This document shows, one piece after another, positions 42,553 to 53,919 of a stretch of DNA of 64,000 nt. Where the stretch lies: contig MU006236.1 in the NCBI GenBank assembly GCA_010093685.1, forward strand, positions 463,068-527,067, written 5' to 3'. The position numbers and the translations under genes are program-made. The notes beneath the pieces are model-generated. The model worked only from the letters and a program-made list of their open reading frames with translations. It had not been told where the DNA came from and did no database searches. Each line of letters begins with the position of its first letter. The stretch's first letter is position 1. This DNA comes from Ophiobolus disseminans. Taxonomy: Eukaryota > Ascomycota > Dothideomycetes > Pleosporales > Phaeosphaeriaceae.

Positions 42553-44466
42553 ATGAGATCACCATTGCATATACTTCATTTTCTCTCGTTAGTTTCGGCG
42601 TTGTGGCCTCAGCCTATTTCATACGAGCATGGCAGTGTTGTTTTGTTTATCAAAAAGGATGTACAGTTTTACTGGTATGAAGCTGGCGCAAGAAATGTAG
42701 GCTCTGTAGCAGATCAACACCCAGATCAGCAACCTTTCACATTCGCATCAAACTCTAACACCGGCCCGAACGCACAGGAAACTCTGAAGCTCAGGAAGCG
42801 ATACACCGAATCTTCATTCGACGATGTGAATGATTGGGACGTTGAGGAAGGAGTTTCAGGACACGACATTATTGACTACGCCATAAAGTCATCGTGGAGA
42901 ACGCTCTTTAGGTGGAATTTATATCCTTGGAAGTTTCACCCTAGGAATTGGGACGAGCCATCTCCTCAAGATCAGACCACTGGCGTTTCCGAAATCCATA
43001 TTAGACTGCTTCATGCAGACCCGTCCAACGTAGCGAAACCACTTGCAGGCGAGGTTGACGAGTCGTACATTCTCAAGCTTGATGAAGGAGGCAAAGCCAC
43101 AATTTCTGCAAACTCCAGTGTCGGTATAGCACGAGGTCTTACGAGCTTCACTCAACTCTTCTACAAGCATTCGGATGAGAAGCATGTGTACACGCCATAT
43201 GCTCCAGTTACGATTCACGATGCGCCGAAGTTCCAACATCGTGGAATTAATCTCGATGTTTCGCGCAATTGGTTTACCGTAGCTGACATCAAGCGCCAAG
43301 TTGATGCTTTAGCGTACAACAAGATGAACCGTTTCCATCTCCACGTAACAGACTCTCAATCCTGGCCGCTCGAAATCCCCGCCCTTCCCGAGCTAGCAGC
43401 AAAAGGCGCATACCGACCCGATCTTGTCTACACACCTCGCGATCTCAAGCATATACAACGGTATGCAGCGATCCAAGGTGTGGAAATGATCACTGAGCTT
43501 GATATGCCCGGTCATACGTCCAGTATCTTCTACTCACAACCTGAGTTGATTGCGGCATTCAACATACAGCCCAACTGGGATACATACTGCGCGGAACCCC
43601 CTTGTGGAACCCTAAAGCTCAATTCTAGCGCCGTGGATGCTTTCCTTGATACTCTCTTCGACGACCTCTTACCGCGTATATCTCCGTATTCGAGTTACTT
43701 CCACACCGGCGGCGACGAGGTGAACAAGAATGCCTACAACCTAGATGACACAGTCAAGAGTAACGACTCAGCTGTCCTGCAACCCCTGATGCAGAAGTTC
43801 GTCGATAGAAATCACGACCGAGTCCGAGCTGCTGGTTTGACGCCTGTGGTATGGGAAGAAATGCTGTTAGAATGGAATGTGACATTGGGCAGCGACGTGA
43901 TCGTGCAAAGCTGGCAGAGCGATGAAGCCGTAGCAAGCATCGTAGAAAAAGGATACAAGGCTCTGGTCGGCAACTACAACTACTGGGTACATTCTACACC
44001 GCCACTAAACATACTATAGAAGCTGATGCGATTCCAGTATCTCGACTGCGGCAAAGGCCAATGGCTCGACATAGACCCCTCCATCTCCGCCCAACAATAC
44101 CCCTACTATGACTACTGCGCACCCTTCCACAACTGGCGCCTCGCCTACTCCGTGGACCCCTACGCCGGCGTGCCCGCCGAAAACCAGCACCTCGTCATCG
44201 GCGGCGAAGCACACATGTGGAACGAGCAGACCGATCCCGTTAACGTCGATCGTATGATCTGGCCGCGTGGCTCTGCGGTTGCGGAGGTGCTGTGGAGTGG
44301 GCCTAAGGACGCAGAGGGCAGGAATAGGAGCCAGATTGATGCGAGTCCGAGGCTGAGTGAGATGAGGGAGAGGTTGGTGTTGTTGGGTGTGGGGGCGGAG
44401 CCGATTCAGATGCCGTATTGTACTATGGATGGGATGCAGTGTCAGTTGGGGTATACAGGGAATTGA
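42553..44466 (+). CDS. Secreted beta-N-acetylhexosaminidase (GH20)
   Basis: Two exons, 42553..43986 and 44038..44466, with a 51-nt intron (GTACAT..CCAG) joining NYNYW to YLDCGKG; 620 residues. The ATG at 42553 opens a signal peptide (RSPLHILHFLSLVSALWPQ). A zincin-like GH20 N-terminal domain follows, then the catalytic barrel: FQHRGINLDVSRNWF, NRFHLHVTDSQSWPLE, and FHTGGDEVN with the Asp-Glu catalytic pair. WEEMLLEW and NEQTDPVNVDRMIWPRGSAVAE are also typical. Several N-x-S/T sites are present. The enzyme releases terminal GlcNAc from chitobiose and is part of chitin degradation, wall remodelling and nutrient uptake. It is divergent from the P450 gene. The family call is strong; the physiological target (own wall or external chitin) is not visible. 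Confidence 0.94.
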
Positions 44467-45058
44467 CGGGAAATGGACGAGGGTGTCCAAGACGACCGAA
44501 CAAGAAAAGATGCAAAATTATATCGGGTCACAAATCACCAGGTTGTGTAGTATGAGACTCGGATATTATTCTTGTGAATACTGAGCCCTCAGTAGTCTCC
44601 CGAGGTCGTTGGTGGGAATGGGACGTCACCAGCTAGGATCAGGTCTCCTCTTCTCAAGGATTCTGATTGAGGCATTGATCATCTCAAATTCTGCGTGAGA
44701 GCACCTGATGACTAAGGTCCATGAAGTATTGCGGTTTTGATGGTATGCGTGCGAGTGGTGGTAGTTGTAGCTGGACTAGTGCTGACTCAGCTGGTTAGAA
44801 AGCTTGCACCGATTTTAGAAACGGCCAGGGTTCGCTCACCCACCACACTTACTTCGTACACCTGCCTACATGCCTTGCATGGCGTCGCAGCAGCATTAGA
44901 GATTAACGCCCGGGGAGAGTCAAGCAAACATGAATGTCTTACGGCTGCAGGTGCTTGCTGCGCCTCAACCCCTCATCTCGCTACATTTCGCCTCTCCAGC
45001 TATTTCATCGCAATCCGTCTTGACTCCGTATCATTCAAGGTAGCCCACCAATATCCTT
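44467..45058. other. Intergenic region, no gene seen
   Basis: 592 bases between the hexosaminidase stop and the third HET gene. A frame at about 44740..45102 overlaps the HET start and has no domain, so it is not accepted as a gene. Confidence 0.45.
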
Positions 45059-47349
45059 ATGCGAATGGAAGCCGCGGCCCCGGAACCAATACCTTGTACT
45101 AATTGTCGCAAAATTGCTGATCATATTCGAGCATGGACTGAGTGTATTCGATTGGAACAACAAGTAGGGTATCTGACGTACAAGACTGTTGGCCTGTGGA
45201 AAGATTTTGCCAATGCTCACGAATGTCCACACTGTGTCATCTTGGTTCAATCGTTTTCCAAAGTGGTGAAGCTGAGGGGCTATGGCGGCGGCTTCCTCCC
45301 CGAGGCTAGCGATCCTGATTATCCCGTGTGGCACGAGAGCGAGAACTTAAGGGCCCACTCGGGTGATTTACTCGAATTCTTCGGAGAAGAAAAAGACAAC
45401 AGATTCTCGCTTTGGCGCCGGGTGAGTTGTGGATGCGCGCATTGAGTCTATGGAACTTGGAGACACTAGGGTGAACTATCTACTGACGCCTTGTACAGCG
45501 TGGCGGCAAAGGAAGTCGAGGAAAACCACGAAGCGGTCTTTACCTGATACCCCCACAGCCATACGGACCAGTCATCGGTGGACATCACGTGGAAACTCCG
45601 GCCGCCAATGGAAACATTGATATTCGTCAAATCAAGAGATGGCTTTCCCTGTGTGATCGGGAACATCACGGCCAGTGCCACAGCATTGATCCCAATCAAT
45701 TCTTCCAATGCCCTACTAGCATCACTCTGATAGATCTCAAGAATAAGAGACTCGTCTTTTGCGAGACGAAGGAACGATATGCGGCCTTGTCGTATGTGTG
45801 GGGCAAGACAAAGGTGGCATTCGAAGCGCTCAAATCGAACATCTCCGACTTGTCTGCAGAAGGTGGGCTCTTGAAACATTACGACAAATTGCCAGCAACC
45901 ATCAAGGATGCGATGATCCTGTGCAACTCATTAGATGTACCTTACCTCTGGGTAGATCGATTGTGTATCATACAAGACGACGAAAGCTCCAAGAGACAAA
46001 ACATATCGTGGATGGCCTCTATATACGCCCACTGCTACCTCGCACTCGTTGCTACTGAAGGCTCACATGATAATCATGGCATTCGTGGGATTGGAGCCAC
46101 TTCAGGACCGCGGGAGGGCAATATTACCTTCCAGTTTGACGACATACAGTGCGGACGAGAGAAAATCTATGAGTCGAGAAGCGTGTATCATACACGTGGA
46201 TGGACTTTTCAGGAAAGGGTTCTTGCGCGACGGTGTTTGGTTTTCCACGATGGACGCGTTCACTGGGAGTGCGAAAAGTCCTGCATCCAAGAGAATTTTG
46301 ACAAAGCCGACTACGATTACGAAACGTATTCAAGCGCCGAAGGATACTCGTTCGAGTTGAAGAGCTGGCCGGACCCTTACCAGTATGGACTTCTGTACAG
46401 AGAATTCTCGGATCGCATGTTGACTTTCGAGAGCGATGTGATGGACGCATTCAGCTCCACCACCACGGCACTGACGAGAAGCTTTCCAGGCGGCTTTCTG
46501 TATGCAATGCCAGAATACATGTTCACGCTATCTCTGCTGTGGGAGTTCGGAACCGATGCTGAGCCCACAAGGCGGGCGTGGTTACCTTCGTGGTCCTGCA
46601 TGGGATGGGCCAAAAGTTTATCGTCCATGGCGCATCTACCCAACCCTATCCTGGAGGATTATGAAGTGTGGGATGACAATATTAGTCACATGAATTATGA
46701 ACCAATGTCTTGCTGGTGGAAACGGAATACAAGTACAGGTGAAATGGTTGGGATTGACGATTCGTACCATACCTGGGGAAAATACGAGCCAAATCCTACA
46801 GCTCTGCTGCCCGCTGGTTGGACATTTATACCGCCGGAGGAACCATCGTCTGGTGAAACGACAAACAAAGCAATTTTCCAGGGAGGGTTTGTGCACAAGA
46901 AACTCACGTTGAACGATGCGATGATTAGGTTCAGCCGTCCCGTGCCTTTCGCCAGCCCTGGTCCGATCATACCCGACCTCAACATATGGGACACGTCAAT
47001 CCACGGCGTAGTCTCACGCGTGCAATTAATATTCGGCAAGAAATACAAAAAATCCAGCGATAGAGTATCGATGCTCAGTGCTCCTGGTGAGAAAGTCGGG
47101 TTTGTGGATATATGCTGCAACGAAGTGCAGCAGATCAAGTATGGCGACGAATGCATTGTGATAGCTTTGTGTCGGGGTTACAAGGTTTTCAACTGGAGAG
47201 GATCCAACTGGGGCTACGGGGAACCAGCGGTGGATGTTATGCGGATTATTTATGACGGAGACGTTGCGTACCGTGGAGGAATTGGATCGGTGCCGCTGGA
47301 ACTGTGGACGAAGTTGGATGTCGAGGAAGTTAAGATCGTGTTGGGTTGA
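45059..47349 (+). CDS. HET-domain protein
   Basis: Two exons, 45059..45421 and 45499..47349, with a 77-nt intron (GTGAGT...CTGAC...ACAG); 737 residues. The splice joins SLWRR to RGGKGSRGKPRSG and keeps frame into the domain. The N-terminus has Cys pairs (CTNC, CPHC), as in many HET proteins. The HET domain lies at about residues 205-370: YAALSYVWGKTK, PYLWVDRLCIIQDD, IYAHCYLALVATEG, then VYHTRGWTFQERVLARRCLVF. A later LPSWSCMGWAK replaces the common SWSWAGW. It is a lone member, 29 kb from the divergent HET pair, with the same domain order as the 13974 gene. It presumably acts in non-self recognition or cell death. Confidence 0.92.
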
Positions 47350-47662
47350 TACTTGTCCGTGAGCTGAGGCTGAGGTTGCAGTGAATATAGTAGCGGCGGA
47401 CAAGACTAGTACGTTTAGGTTATGATAGTGGAGCGAGGTAAGAGGTAGGAGTTGGGGAGAGTTGGAGATATGTGCATTTACATATGAACTGCACAGCATA
47501 AGTAACAGAGTCATGTAAGTTTCCTATCCTTCCTTCCAATGATAAAACTAAAGCCAATAGTAGTGCTCAACCAATATACCTGTACTTTCAAGTATCACTC
47601 GCCAAGTTCCACTCATCTCATCTCATCCTGCATTATACCATACCATAATCCGCACCTGAGTC
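47350..47662. other. Convergent intergenic region
   Basis: 313 bases between two converging 3' ends. No gene was seen. Confidence 0.5.
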
Positions 47663-49378
47663 TCATTCCATCTCCTCATCCATATCCTCACCCCGAAGCT
47701 CAACGTCAGTACCATCCACATCCCCGCCCGGCGACATCACTCCCCGACTTTCGAAACTAAAGTTATTCCACGTAAGCGCCGGCAGTTTCGATACACTCGG
47801 CGGCATGGCCGCAAACGCAGATCGCCCTGAAACGTGTTGATACTCTACAAAATTGGACGCCACTCCGATCAACCCTTCATCCTGGTTGTGCAGCGGCGTA
47901 TTCGGCACAGTGGTGCTTCCATCACTGGCTTGGAAATCGAACATGTCGTTGTTTGCATCTTCGAAATCGGACGTGTCGTCGTTTGCAACTTCGAAGTACT
48001 CTGCAAAGCCAGCTCGACGGGTATGCTGCTCGCGCGCGGGAGCTTCAGGCCACACGGTATCCGTGCTTCTTGCTGGCGCTGGTGCGCGTTGGTGAAACGG
48101 CTGTCGCGCTAGGGCTCGTAGTCGAGCTCCGAAGGATACGGCGGGGGTGTTGGAGACTGTGCTGTTTACGAGAGTGGCGCTGCTGTTTCCGTCGTGTAAA
48201 TCGGGTATCTCGGCGTTGTTTGCGATCGCGGGTGAGTTACCACCTTCATGTGGTTTGGGATAGTTCGCCTCTGGGGTAGGAGAATTCGCCCGGAATGCGG
48301 ACCAACTTGAGGAGGGATCGATTCGATCGAGTATTGCTGTTTGGCTGTACTCGAAGTGTGCGCGTGGGCTTGTGAAGTCTGGATTACTTGAGGCATGCTG
48401 GAGAGTGTTCTCCTTGCCGTGCTCTTGTGCTGGGTCCAGTAGAGTTGGCTTGCCATACAACTGACCATACATGTCCATCATCTTCGAATACAGGCCAAGG
48501 AACTGCTGACCCGACCATGTCTCCAGCACATTCGTGTCGACAAGGCGCTCGTGAACGCGTTGGGCGGCGATGACATCAATCCAGTGGATACCGCCACTTG
48601 TGTGTCTGATAAGAAGTTTGATATTTGGACACGTACCTTGCCCTTTGTCGCGAACGGCGCGCGAAATATGCGCGTAGTCAGGGTTATCGCCGGTTTTCTG
48701 GTACTCCACGCCGAACATCTCATCGGTGGCGGTCAAGAGCTTAATGAGTGCCTCGATATTTTTGGCAGTCTTGGGTATATCCCACGTCTCCGCCACACAC
48801 TGAGCTTCGTGAAAGGGTTCCAAGACAGAAAGGCGGCAGAGGGGAGTCTTGCACGTCGGGCATAGATTGCGGTCCTGCGTTACACCGTTCAACCAAGTTG
48901 AGATACAATCCACATGGAAGAGGTGCGCACAAGGAGAGATGCTGAGGATATCACTGTCCACCTCAGGATTATCTCTCCAGTCGGCAGTGCTCCTAGCCCT
49001 CCGATTCCGCTCGACTTCCTCAACGCTCGTCGGGCAAACATTACCCTTCTTCTCGATCATCCTGGATGCCCTCTTCTTGAGCTTCCTGCTCTTCTGTCGT
49101 GTGAGCGCGGCCTGTTCTTCAGTCTCTTTGCGCTTCGAACGCGTCACTCGGACATTGGCTGTCTGCTGGACTTTTTTCAACACCTTGAGCTTGTTGGGAG
49201 GGGTGTTGTTGTGCGCTGCATCGTCCGGTTGTTCTTGGACAGGCTCTACGACAGCCTCAAAGCCTTTCTGGCAGATAGCGCAGATCTCGCCTTCCACCTC
49301 ATCTAGATGAACTTTCCGGTTGGTGAGACGGCTTCGGTACTCGTCTAGCTTCGGTAGCATGCTGCCTCCACTTTCCAT
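47663..49378 (-). CDS. RING-type (split RING-H2) protein, probable E3 ubiquitin ligase
   Basis: A single-exon gene of 571 residues from the ATG at 49378. The first RING Cys pair is CAICQKGF near residue 33. The rest of the finger, SPCAHLFHVDCISTWLNG...LCPTCKTPL, comes only about 115 residues later. The insert is strongly basic and helical (KLKVLKKVQQ; TRQKSRKLKKRASRMIEKKG). So this RING-H2 has an unusually long loop between ligands 2 and 3, or the second half belongs to a different finger. Downstream is a region like a small folded domain (NIKLLIRHTSGGIHWIDVIAAQRVHERL), then a long disordered acidic tail ending DMDEEME. Ubiquitin ligase activity is family inference; no substrate can be named. 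Confidence 0.75.
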   Translation of the reverse strand: MESGGSMLPKLDEYRSRLTNRKVHLDEVEGEICAICQKGFEAVVEPVQEQPDDAAHNNTPPNKLKVLKKVQQTANVRVTRSKRKETEEQAALTRQKSRKLKKRASRMIEKKGNVCPTSVEEVERNRRARSTADWRDNPEVDSDILSISPCAHLFHVDCISTWLNGVTQDRNLCPTCKTPLCRLSVLEPFHEAQCVAETWDIPKTAKNIEALIKLLTATDEMFGVEYQKTGDNPDYAHISRAVRDKGQGTCPNIKLLIRHTSGGIHWIDVIAAQRVHERLVDTNVLETWSGQQFLGLYSKMMDMYGQLYGKPTLLDPAQEHGKENTLQHASSNPDFTSPRAHFEYSQTAILDRIDPSSSWSAFRANSPTPEANYPKPHEGGNSPAIANNAEIPDLHDGNSSATLVNSTVSNTPAVSFGARLRALARQPFHQRAPAPARSTDTVWPEAPAREQHTRRAGFAEYFEVANDDTSDFEDANNDMFDFQASDGSTTVPNTPLHNQDEGLIGVASNFVEYQHVSGRSAFAAMPPSVSKLPALTWNNFSFESRGVMSPGGDVDGTDVELRGEDMDEEME

Positions 49379-50015
49379 GTCGATGGTTGTGCTCCTACCA
49401 GAATTTGCTGGGGGAATGTATCGTTGAACGTCTCTGGAGAGTTGATACCGAGAAAGGGTGAAGTGTGTGAGAAGTCGCCCAGGCAGCTATGCAAGATAAG
49501 AAGGCAGGGACAAGAACAAGCAAACAAATATGAAAAGGCTCGTGCATTCCCTCGGAAGTCCCACAAAAAACCCTTGTCACAACGCTCACTACACGAACAG
49601 ATCGTTTGCTCACTCATGGTAGCCTAGACCAAACTCATTAGCGCCTACATTCGGGCTATTGTGCGATATTTTATAGGTTTGACGTGTTTACTGTAACAAG
49701 GCCTCGGGAAATAACAAAATTTTCATTCACACCAGCACTACATCTGACTTTGAACGCATTGGATGAGCTTGTCAACCATCTTCAGTAAGGGTGATAGTTT
49801 GTGACAGTCCACATCCATGACCTGCGCGCATACGCAAAACGTTATTGTCGTTGCCTCTAAGCGACGTGAGAAATTCGACTTGAGTACGAGAGTGTGCGCA
49901 CGGGTGTTGAATGTTGAGATCAGTGTCGAGGTAGGGTTGGCGTTCCGACACTAGGTGTCAGTCACTGGCGCTCCCAGGGATGTTGAAAAGTGCATCAATC
50001 ATCCTTGGTTCCATC
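49379..50015. other. Intergenic region, no gene seen
   Basis: 637 bases upstream of the split-RING gene and downstream of the small membrane-protein gene. Only short frames without domains. Confidence 0.5.
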
Positions 50016-50821
50016 TCATACTTCGGTTGGATCTGAATCGCTAGCAATTTCGTTCTTGTCTTCCTTGACAGAAACATAGCTTAGCTGTTCGTGGCTAGAT
50101 GAGGTTTGGTGCAAGGGACGAGTCGGAGGTGATTTCTCAACTGGAGCGATCTGGTCCTCGGTCTGTTCTTGCGAACTACGTTGTGCTAACCCAGATTCCA
50201 GATCAGATGAGTGTCTTGCTGGAGCCTGTTGATCTTCCTCCGAGGTAGTCCTCTCTGCAGCTCTCGGTGGCCGTCGTCGAAGTTCCGAGTCTCTACTCAC
50301 GTTAGCACTCGGCTTCAACTAGGAATTGGCGTTTTCATAGGTGACGCACAGATAAATGCGAAACATGGCCAGATCAAACGAGATCAGCATGACTTGTTTC
50401 ATCCATCGTCTCTTCTTCATCATCCCGTTGAAGTGACGCCACACAAAGAACCATTTCTCTCCGCTCCCTTCGGCTTTCAGAGGTAGCTTTTCCACTTCTA
50501 ACTGCAGCTCATCTATGTTTCCTTGAATGGAGTCTAGTTCTTCGGATGCTGTATGGCCAACGCGAGGCCAGTCGTGACTAAGGTTTGACAAGAACCCAGA
50601 ATCTTCTTTCAACGCAGGTGTGTTTCGCGCATCCCAGTAAGTTGAGCTTGGAGTTCAAGCAGGTTTGCCCTCGCACCCCACCTCGTCGCAAGAGAATACG
50701 ACGTCCCCAGGAAAACGAGGTATGCGAACGTAAGTATAGAAATAACATTCGCCGTAGTAGACAACGCACTATCTCTATCAGAAGGACAGGAGCACACCGG
50801 GCACGCAAGAGGAGTGGCCAT
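50016..50821 (-). CDS. Predicted small membrane-associated fungal protein (three-exon model)
   Basis: The best model is 50821..50700, 50646..50350 and 50292..50016, 231 residues. The second intron is convincing: GTGCGT, GTGCTAAC branch point, TAG end, 57 nt, and it removes an in-frame TAG. The first (GTATTC...CCAAG, 53 nt) fits the frame but has a weak donor; a one-base indel near 50640 is the alternative. The N-terminus holds one hydrophobic helix (ANVISILTFAYLVFLGTS), like a widespread family of small fungal proteins of unknown function. A coiled-coil-like stretch follows (EELDSIQGNIDELQLEVEKL), then a basic segment KKRRWMK and a disordered tail. No function is known to me. Confidence 0.5.
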
Positions 50822-51255
50822 CGTGCGGCTGGGTATGGAGTTGCGGTGTTCGTGAAGAATGAGGACATGCGAAAAGAAGTAGTAGGCTATAACCTTCCAA
50901 GGCTGAATGCGAAGCCCACCGGTGAAGCGCCACAGCGATTATCAATACGCCTCAGGGCATGTCTACTCGTCGATAAGAGCTCGAGGAGAATCAAGTTACG
51001 AAAAAACCACCGGACTGCGATATTATCATATATATTCATGGGACAGAGAAGATTTACATATTATACAACTAAAGCTCCCCAGGTATAATGCCAAACGCTC
51101 CCCACGGACCACGCAAGAAAAGAAAAAAAATCCACACGCTAATGCACCCCCAATTCTTATGCGATCTAAGCCCAAGAGATATCGTGAAATCGTTCCCATC
51201 TTTCCCACCAAATCATCTAATCATCATCTCCTATCAAAACACTAAGAACCAGTAT
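50822..51255. other. Intergenic region, no gene seen
   Basis: 434 bases between the promoter of the small membrane-protein gene and the 3' end of the next minus-strand gene. No supported coding frame. Confidence 0.4.
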
Positions 51256-53028
51256 CTACACCTCCCCGGCCACACTCCCCACACTCCCCCCAAGATCCCA
51301 ATAATTCCGCGTCGAGCTGCCACTACGCTTACTCTTCTTCGTGCTCTGACTCGCGCAGCTAGAATTACTGCGTAGCTTCCGACTCGCCTGTGGGCTATAA
51401 TAGCTGCGATATGTAACGTCCTTGCGCTTGGCCTCCCTAATGTTCGATGCGGACGACGTCGGGAGCGCGGCATCGGTCGTCCGATTGACCAAAGGGTGGT
51501 GTTGGCGGATAATAGCTGCACGGCGGGCGGATGAGACGTCTTCTTCTGCTGCTGCTACGGGGGAGGAAGAGGATCTGCGCGGTAGAGCGGGGATAGCGGA
51601 GCGTGAGGAAGTGAAGCGCTTAACGAGGAAATTGAAGATCATTTTGACGTCGAGGTCGCGCTCCCAATATGCGCGTTCGCGGACGAGATCTTCTGCGATG
51701 TTGGCCGTGGGAGCAGGGGGCGTGCGGAAAGAGTCTAGTGGGTCGACTTCGGCTGGTTCTTCTTCGATGCCCCAGAGTGATGCTTCGTTGTATGTGTGTG
51801 ACGTCTGTTGGGCGGGGAAGGTAGGGGCGAAGTGGGCGGAGGAAGGTGAGTCGGTGGTTGGTTGCGAACTCATGGGACGTGAGGCTGATAGGTCGGTCGC
51901 TGGAGCCGTGTTCGATCGGACCGATGTCAACCCTGCGTAGTCTGGAATCCCTTGGGTGCGTTGATACGTGGAGAAAGCACCCGGGTGCTCAGACAGCTGG
52001 TGTACAAGTGTTCCGAGCTCCTGCGCGACTCGTTCGAGCAGTCGGGTCTGCCATCCGTCCTCGGAAAAAGTGGAGGTATCGATGCCTGCTTCCTGAAGGG
52101 CCTTGTCCGCCGAAAACTCAATCGGTAATCCTGGCTTGGGCGTGTTCGCGTCTTCTGGAAGTGATTCTCCAAAGATGACGGATAGCGTGTCTTCATCCAG
52201 TCCGATGAGGTCACGGATGACTCTTCTTGTTATGCGTTGCCAGAAAGACATATTTTCCGCGCCTTCTTCCGACGAATCGCTCTGTGCATCAGTGACTGAT
52301 GGTGCAACTCGTGAGACTGCAGGTCTAGTTTCTTGCTTCATGCTGTCCGTCCGACTGCGCGCAGCACTGACCATGCTCATCCGTCGTCTTCGCCTTGTCT
52401 CCTTCTCTATTTCTTCCAGTAGCGCCTTGCTCTGGTCTAACCGCCATTTCTCGATGCGCTGCCGCCGATCTTGCTCCTGATTGAGCTCGTCTGCTTCATC
52501 TAGTATAGTAAAGTGACGCTGAACACTTGATCGTCGCCGTACGGTACGCCGTCGGGGTCGCTCGAACTGCCACATGTGCTCTTGTATTGTTGCGTCTGGT
52601 TGGAACTCGCCCAACCCATCGTGGGTTGGTAGCACCGTCTCGCCACTTTGTTGTAACCTGCTCGTGGGCACGCCATATTCAGATGGCTCGTGGAAGGCAT
52701 GTAACCCCTCGTCTAAACTGTCCAGCTCTTCCTCGGTACCAAAAAATGTGCCAGCATCCTCATCTTGTTCTGACTGAGCTGCCGTATCAAGAGATCCAAA
52801 CTCGCTGAACCGTGACAGGCCAGCTGTCCGTGGTGTTCGTTCGGTTGAGGTCGTCTGTGTGCGGGCGGTCGTGGAAGGTGCGGTGGGAGAGAAGAGGATC
52901 CATTCTTCGGACTGATCTAAAGGTCGCTTGAGCTGTGTTGAAGTGGTGGCTAATTCAGCTACAGGCTCTGGCGCATGGAATGAGATCTGTCGCGAACTTT
53001 GAGGGCGTTGCTGCTGTCGGAAAGCCAT
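51256..53028 (-). CDS. Conserved-looking disordered protein, unknown function
   Basis: A single 590-residue frame from the ATG at 53028. Most of it is Ser/Thr/Glu/Arg-rich and predicted to be unstructured. Elements that look ordered are a tryptophan-containing start EEWILFSP (about 42-49), a basic helix around QRIEKWRLDQSKALLEEIEK, the segment FWQRITRRVIRDLIGLDEDTL (about 260-282) and a C-terminal helix ERDLDVKMIFNFLVKRF. No enzyme motif, signal peptide or clear membrane helix is present. Even frame usage over the full length supports a real gene. I do not recognise the family and propose no function. Confidence 0.7.
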   Translation of the reverse strand: MAFRQQQRPQSSRQISFHAPEPVAELATTSTQLKRPLDQSEEWILFSPTAPSTTARTQTTSTERTPRTAGLSRFSEFGSLDTAAQSEQDEDAGTFFGTEEELDSLDEGLHAFHEPSEYGVPTSRLQQSGETVLPTHDGLGEFQPDATIQEHMWQFERPRRRTVRRRSSVQRHFTILDEADELNQEQDRRQRIEKWRLDQSKALLEEIEKETRRRRRMSMVSAARSRTDSMKQETRPAVSRVAPSVTDAQSDSSEEGAENMSFWQRITRRVIRDLIGLDEDTLSVIFGESLPEDANTPKPGLPIEFSADKALQEAGIDTSTFSEDGWQTRLLERVAQELGTLVHQLSEHPGAFSTYQRTQGIPDYAGLTSVRSNTAPATDLSASRPMSSQPTTDSPSSAHFAPTFPAQQTSHTYNEASLWGIEEEPAEVDPLDSFRTPPAPTANIAEDLVRERAYWERDLDVKMIFNFLVKRFTSSRSAIPALPRRSSSSPVAAAEEDVSSARRAAIIRQHHPLVNRTTDAALPTSSASNIREAKRKDVTYRSYYSPQASRKLRSNSSCASQSTKKSKRSGSSTRNYWDLGGSVGSVAGEV

Positions 53029-53631
53029 GACGAGATGTATTCCGGGGGTATGTCAACTGTAGCGCCGTGGCGATTACGGTGACACGTTCGTTCTAGATGC
53101 AAGGCACGTGGGCCTCTACAGATATAAGGTCGGTATGTATGATGAGGGATAAGGGAGTTGCAAAACGTCGTGATAGAAATCAAAAACAACGAGGAAGACG
53201 AGGTAGATTATCGTCTCGTCGGCCCCGTGCCTCGTCGCGACGGTGTAGTCCTCTAGCGGTGAATGGTGGGCGGGGATACACCAACGATGTCACGACTGGC
53301 AAGTCGCGCTAAGCGGATTCAGCTGCCCGTTTCAAGTTGGCGGGTGATCAGGCGCGATTCCCGGGAAAACAAAGGTTGCGCAATTTATCAATGGATGGCA
53401 ACACGCGCCGCAAATGCTTGAGCGAATAAAGGAAGTGGAAGACGAGTGACGATGAGAGAAACAAAATCAGGCAGGGAAATGTAGACGTGTTGAGAAGTGT
53501 GTTGTACAAAGGGAGCTGCATGCACTTGGGCGCAGCGTCCTGATAAGATAAACCCATCCCTGACCCCCGCGACGGTCAGCCGTAGGGCAGACTAATCGAT
53601 TGCACCACCACCGGCGTGATTCTCCTGAGTA

Positions 53632-53919
53632 ATGATGAGATGCCCACAATTCCTCTTCCTTGTCTTCTCACTTCTGACTCCTCGCCCCGACATAGGTCCT
53701 TCTTGCAAAACCTGCTGCAGTTTTGTTATCGTGTCTGGACCTCAGGTATGCTCAATCAATCAATCGGATCAACGTGTCTGCACTGCACCTCGTACCAAGA
53801 TACAGTCATGCACCTCGCCTGCAGATGCAAGGCGAGGCAGGCTAAGGGATGTCTATCATTGCTGCCGAGTGACCGACTGGAGACGCATCATCCTGCACGC
53901 GAGTTATTCCGGGCAATAA
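53632..53919 (+). CDS. Possible small cysteine-rich secreted protein
   Basis: A 95-codon frame starting with two ATGs in a row. The N-terminus MMRCPQFLFLVFSLL is hydrophobic and could be a signal peptide. The remaining ~75 residues contain eight cysteines (C-x2-CC and a later CC among them), the profile of many fungal secreted effector-like proteins. There is no homolog I recognise, the codon context is unremarkable, and part of the frame could be spliced (a GTATGC lies at about residue 38). Chance is a real alternative. Confidence 0.28.
   Translation: MMRCPQFLFLVFSLLTPRPDIGPSCKTCCSFVIVSGPQVCSINQSDQRVCTAPRTKIQSCTSPADARRGRLRDVYHCCRVTDWRRIILHASYSGQ

Noticed and set aside
44737..45102. 121-codon plus-strand frame with a hydrophobic start
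   Set aside because: It overlaps the start of the HET gene, has no domain, and low-complexity Val codons explain its length.
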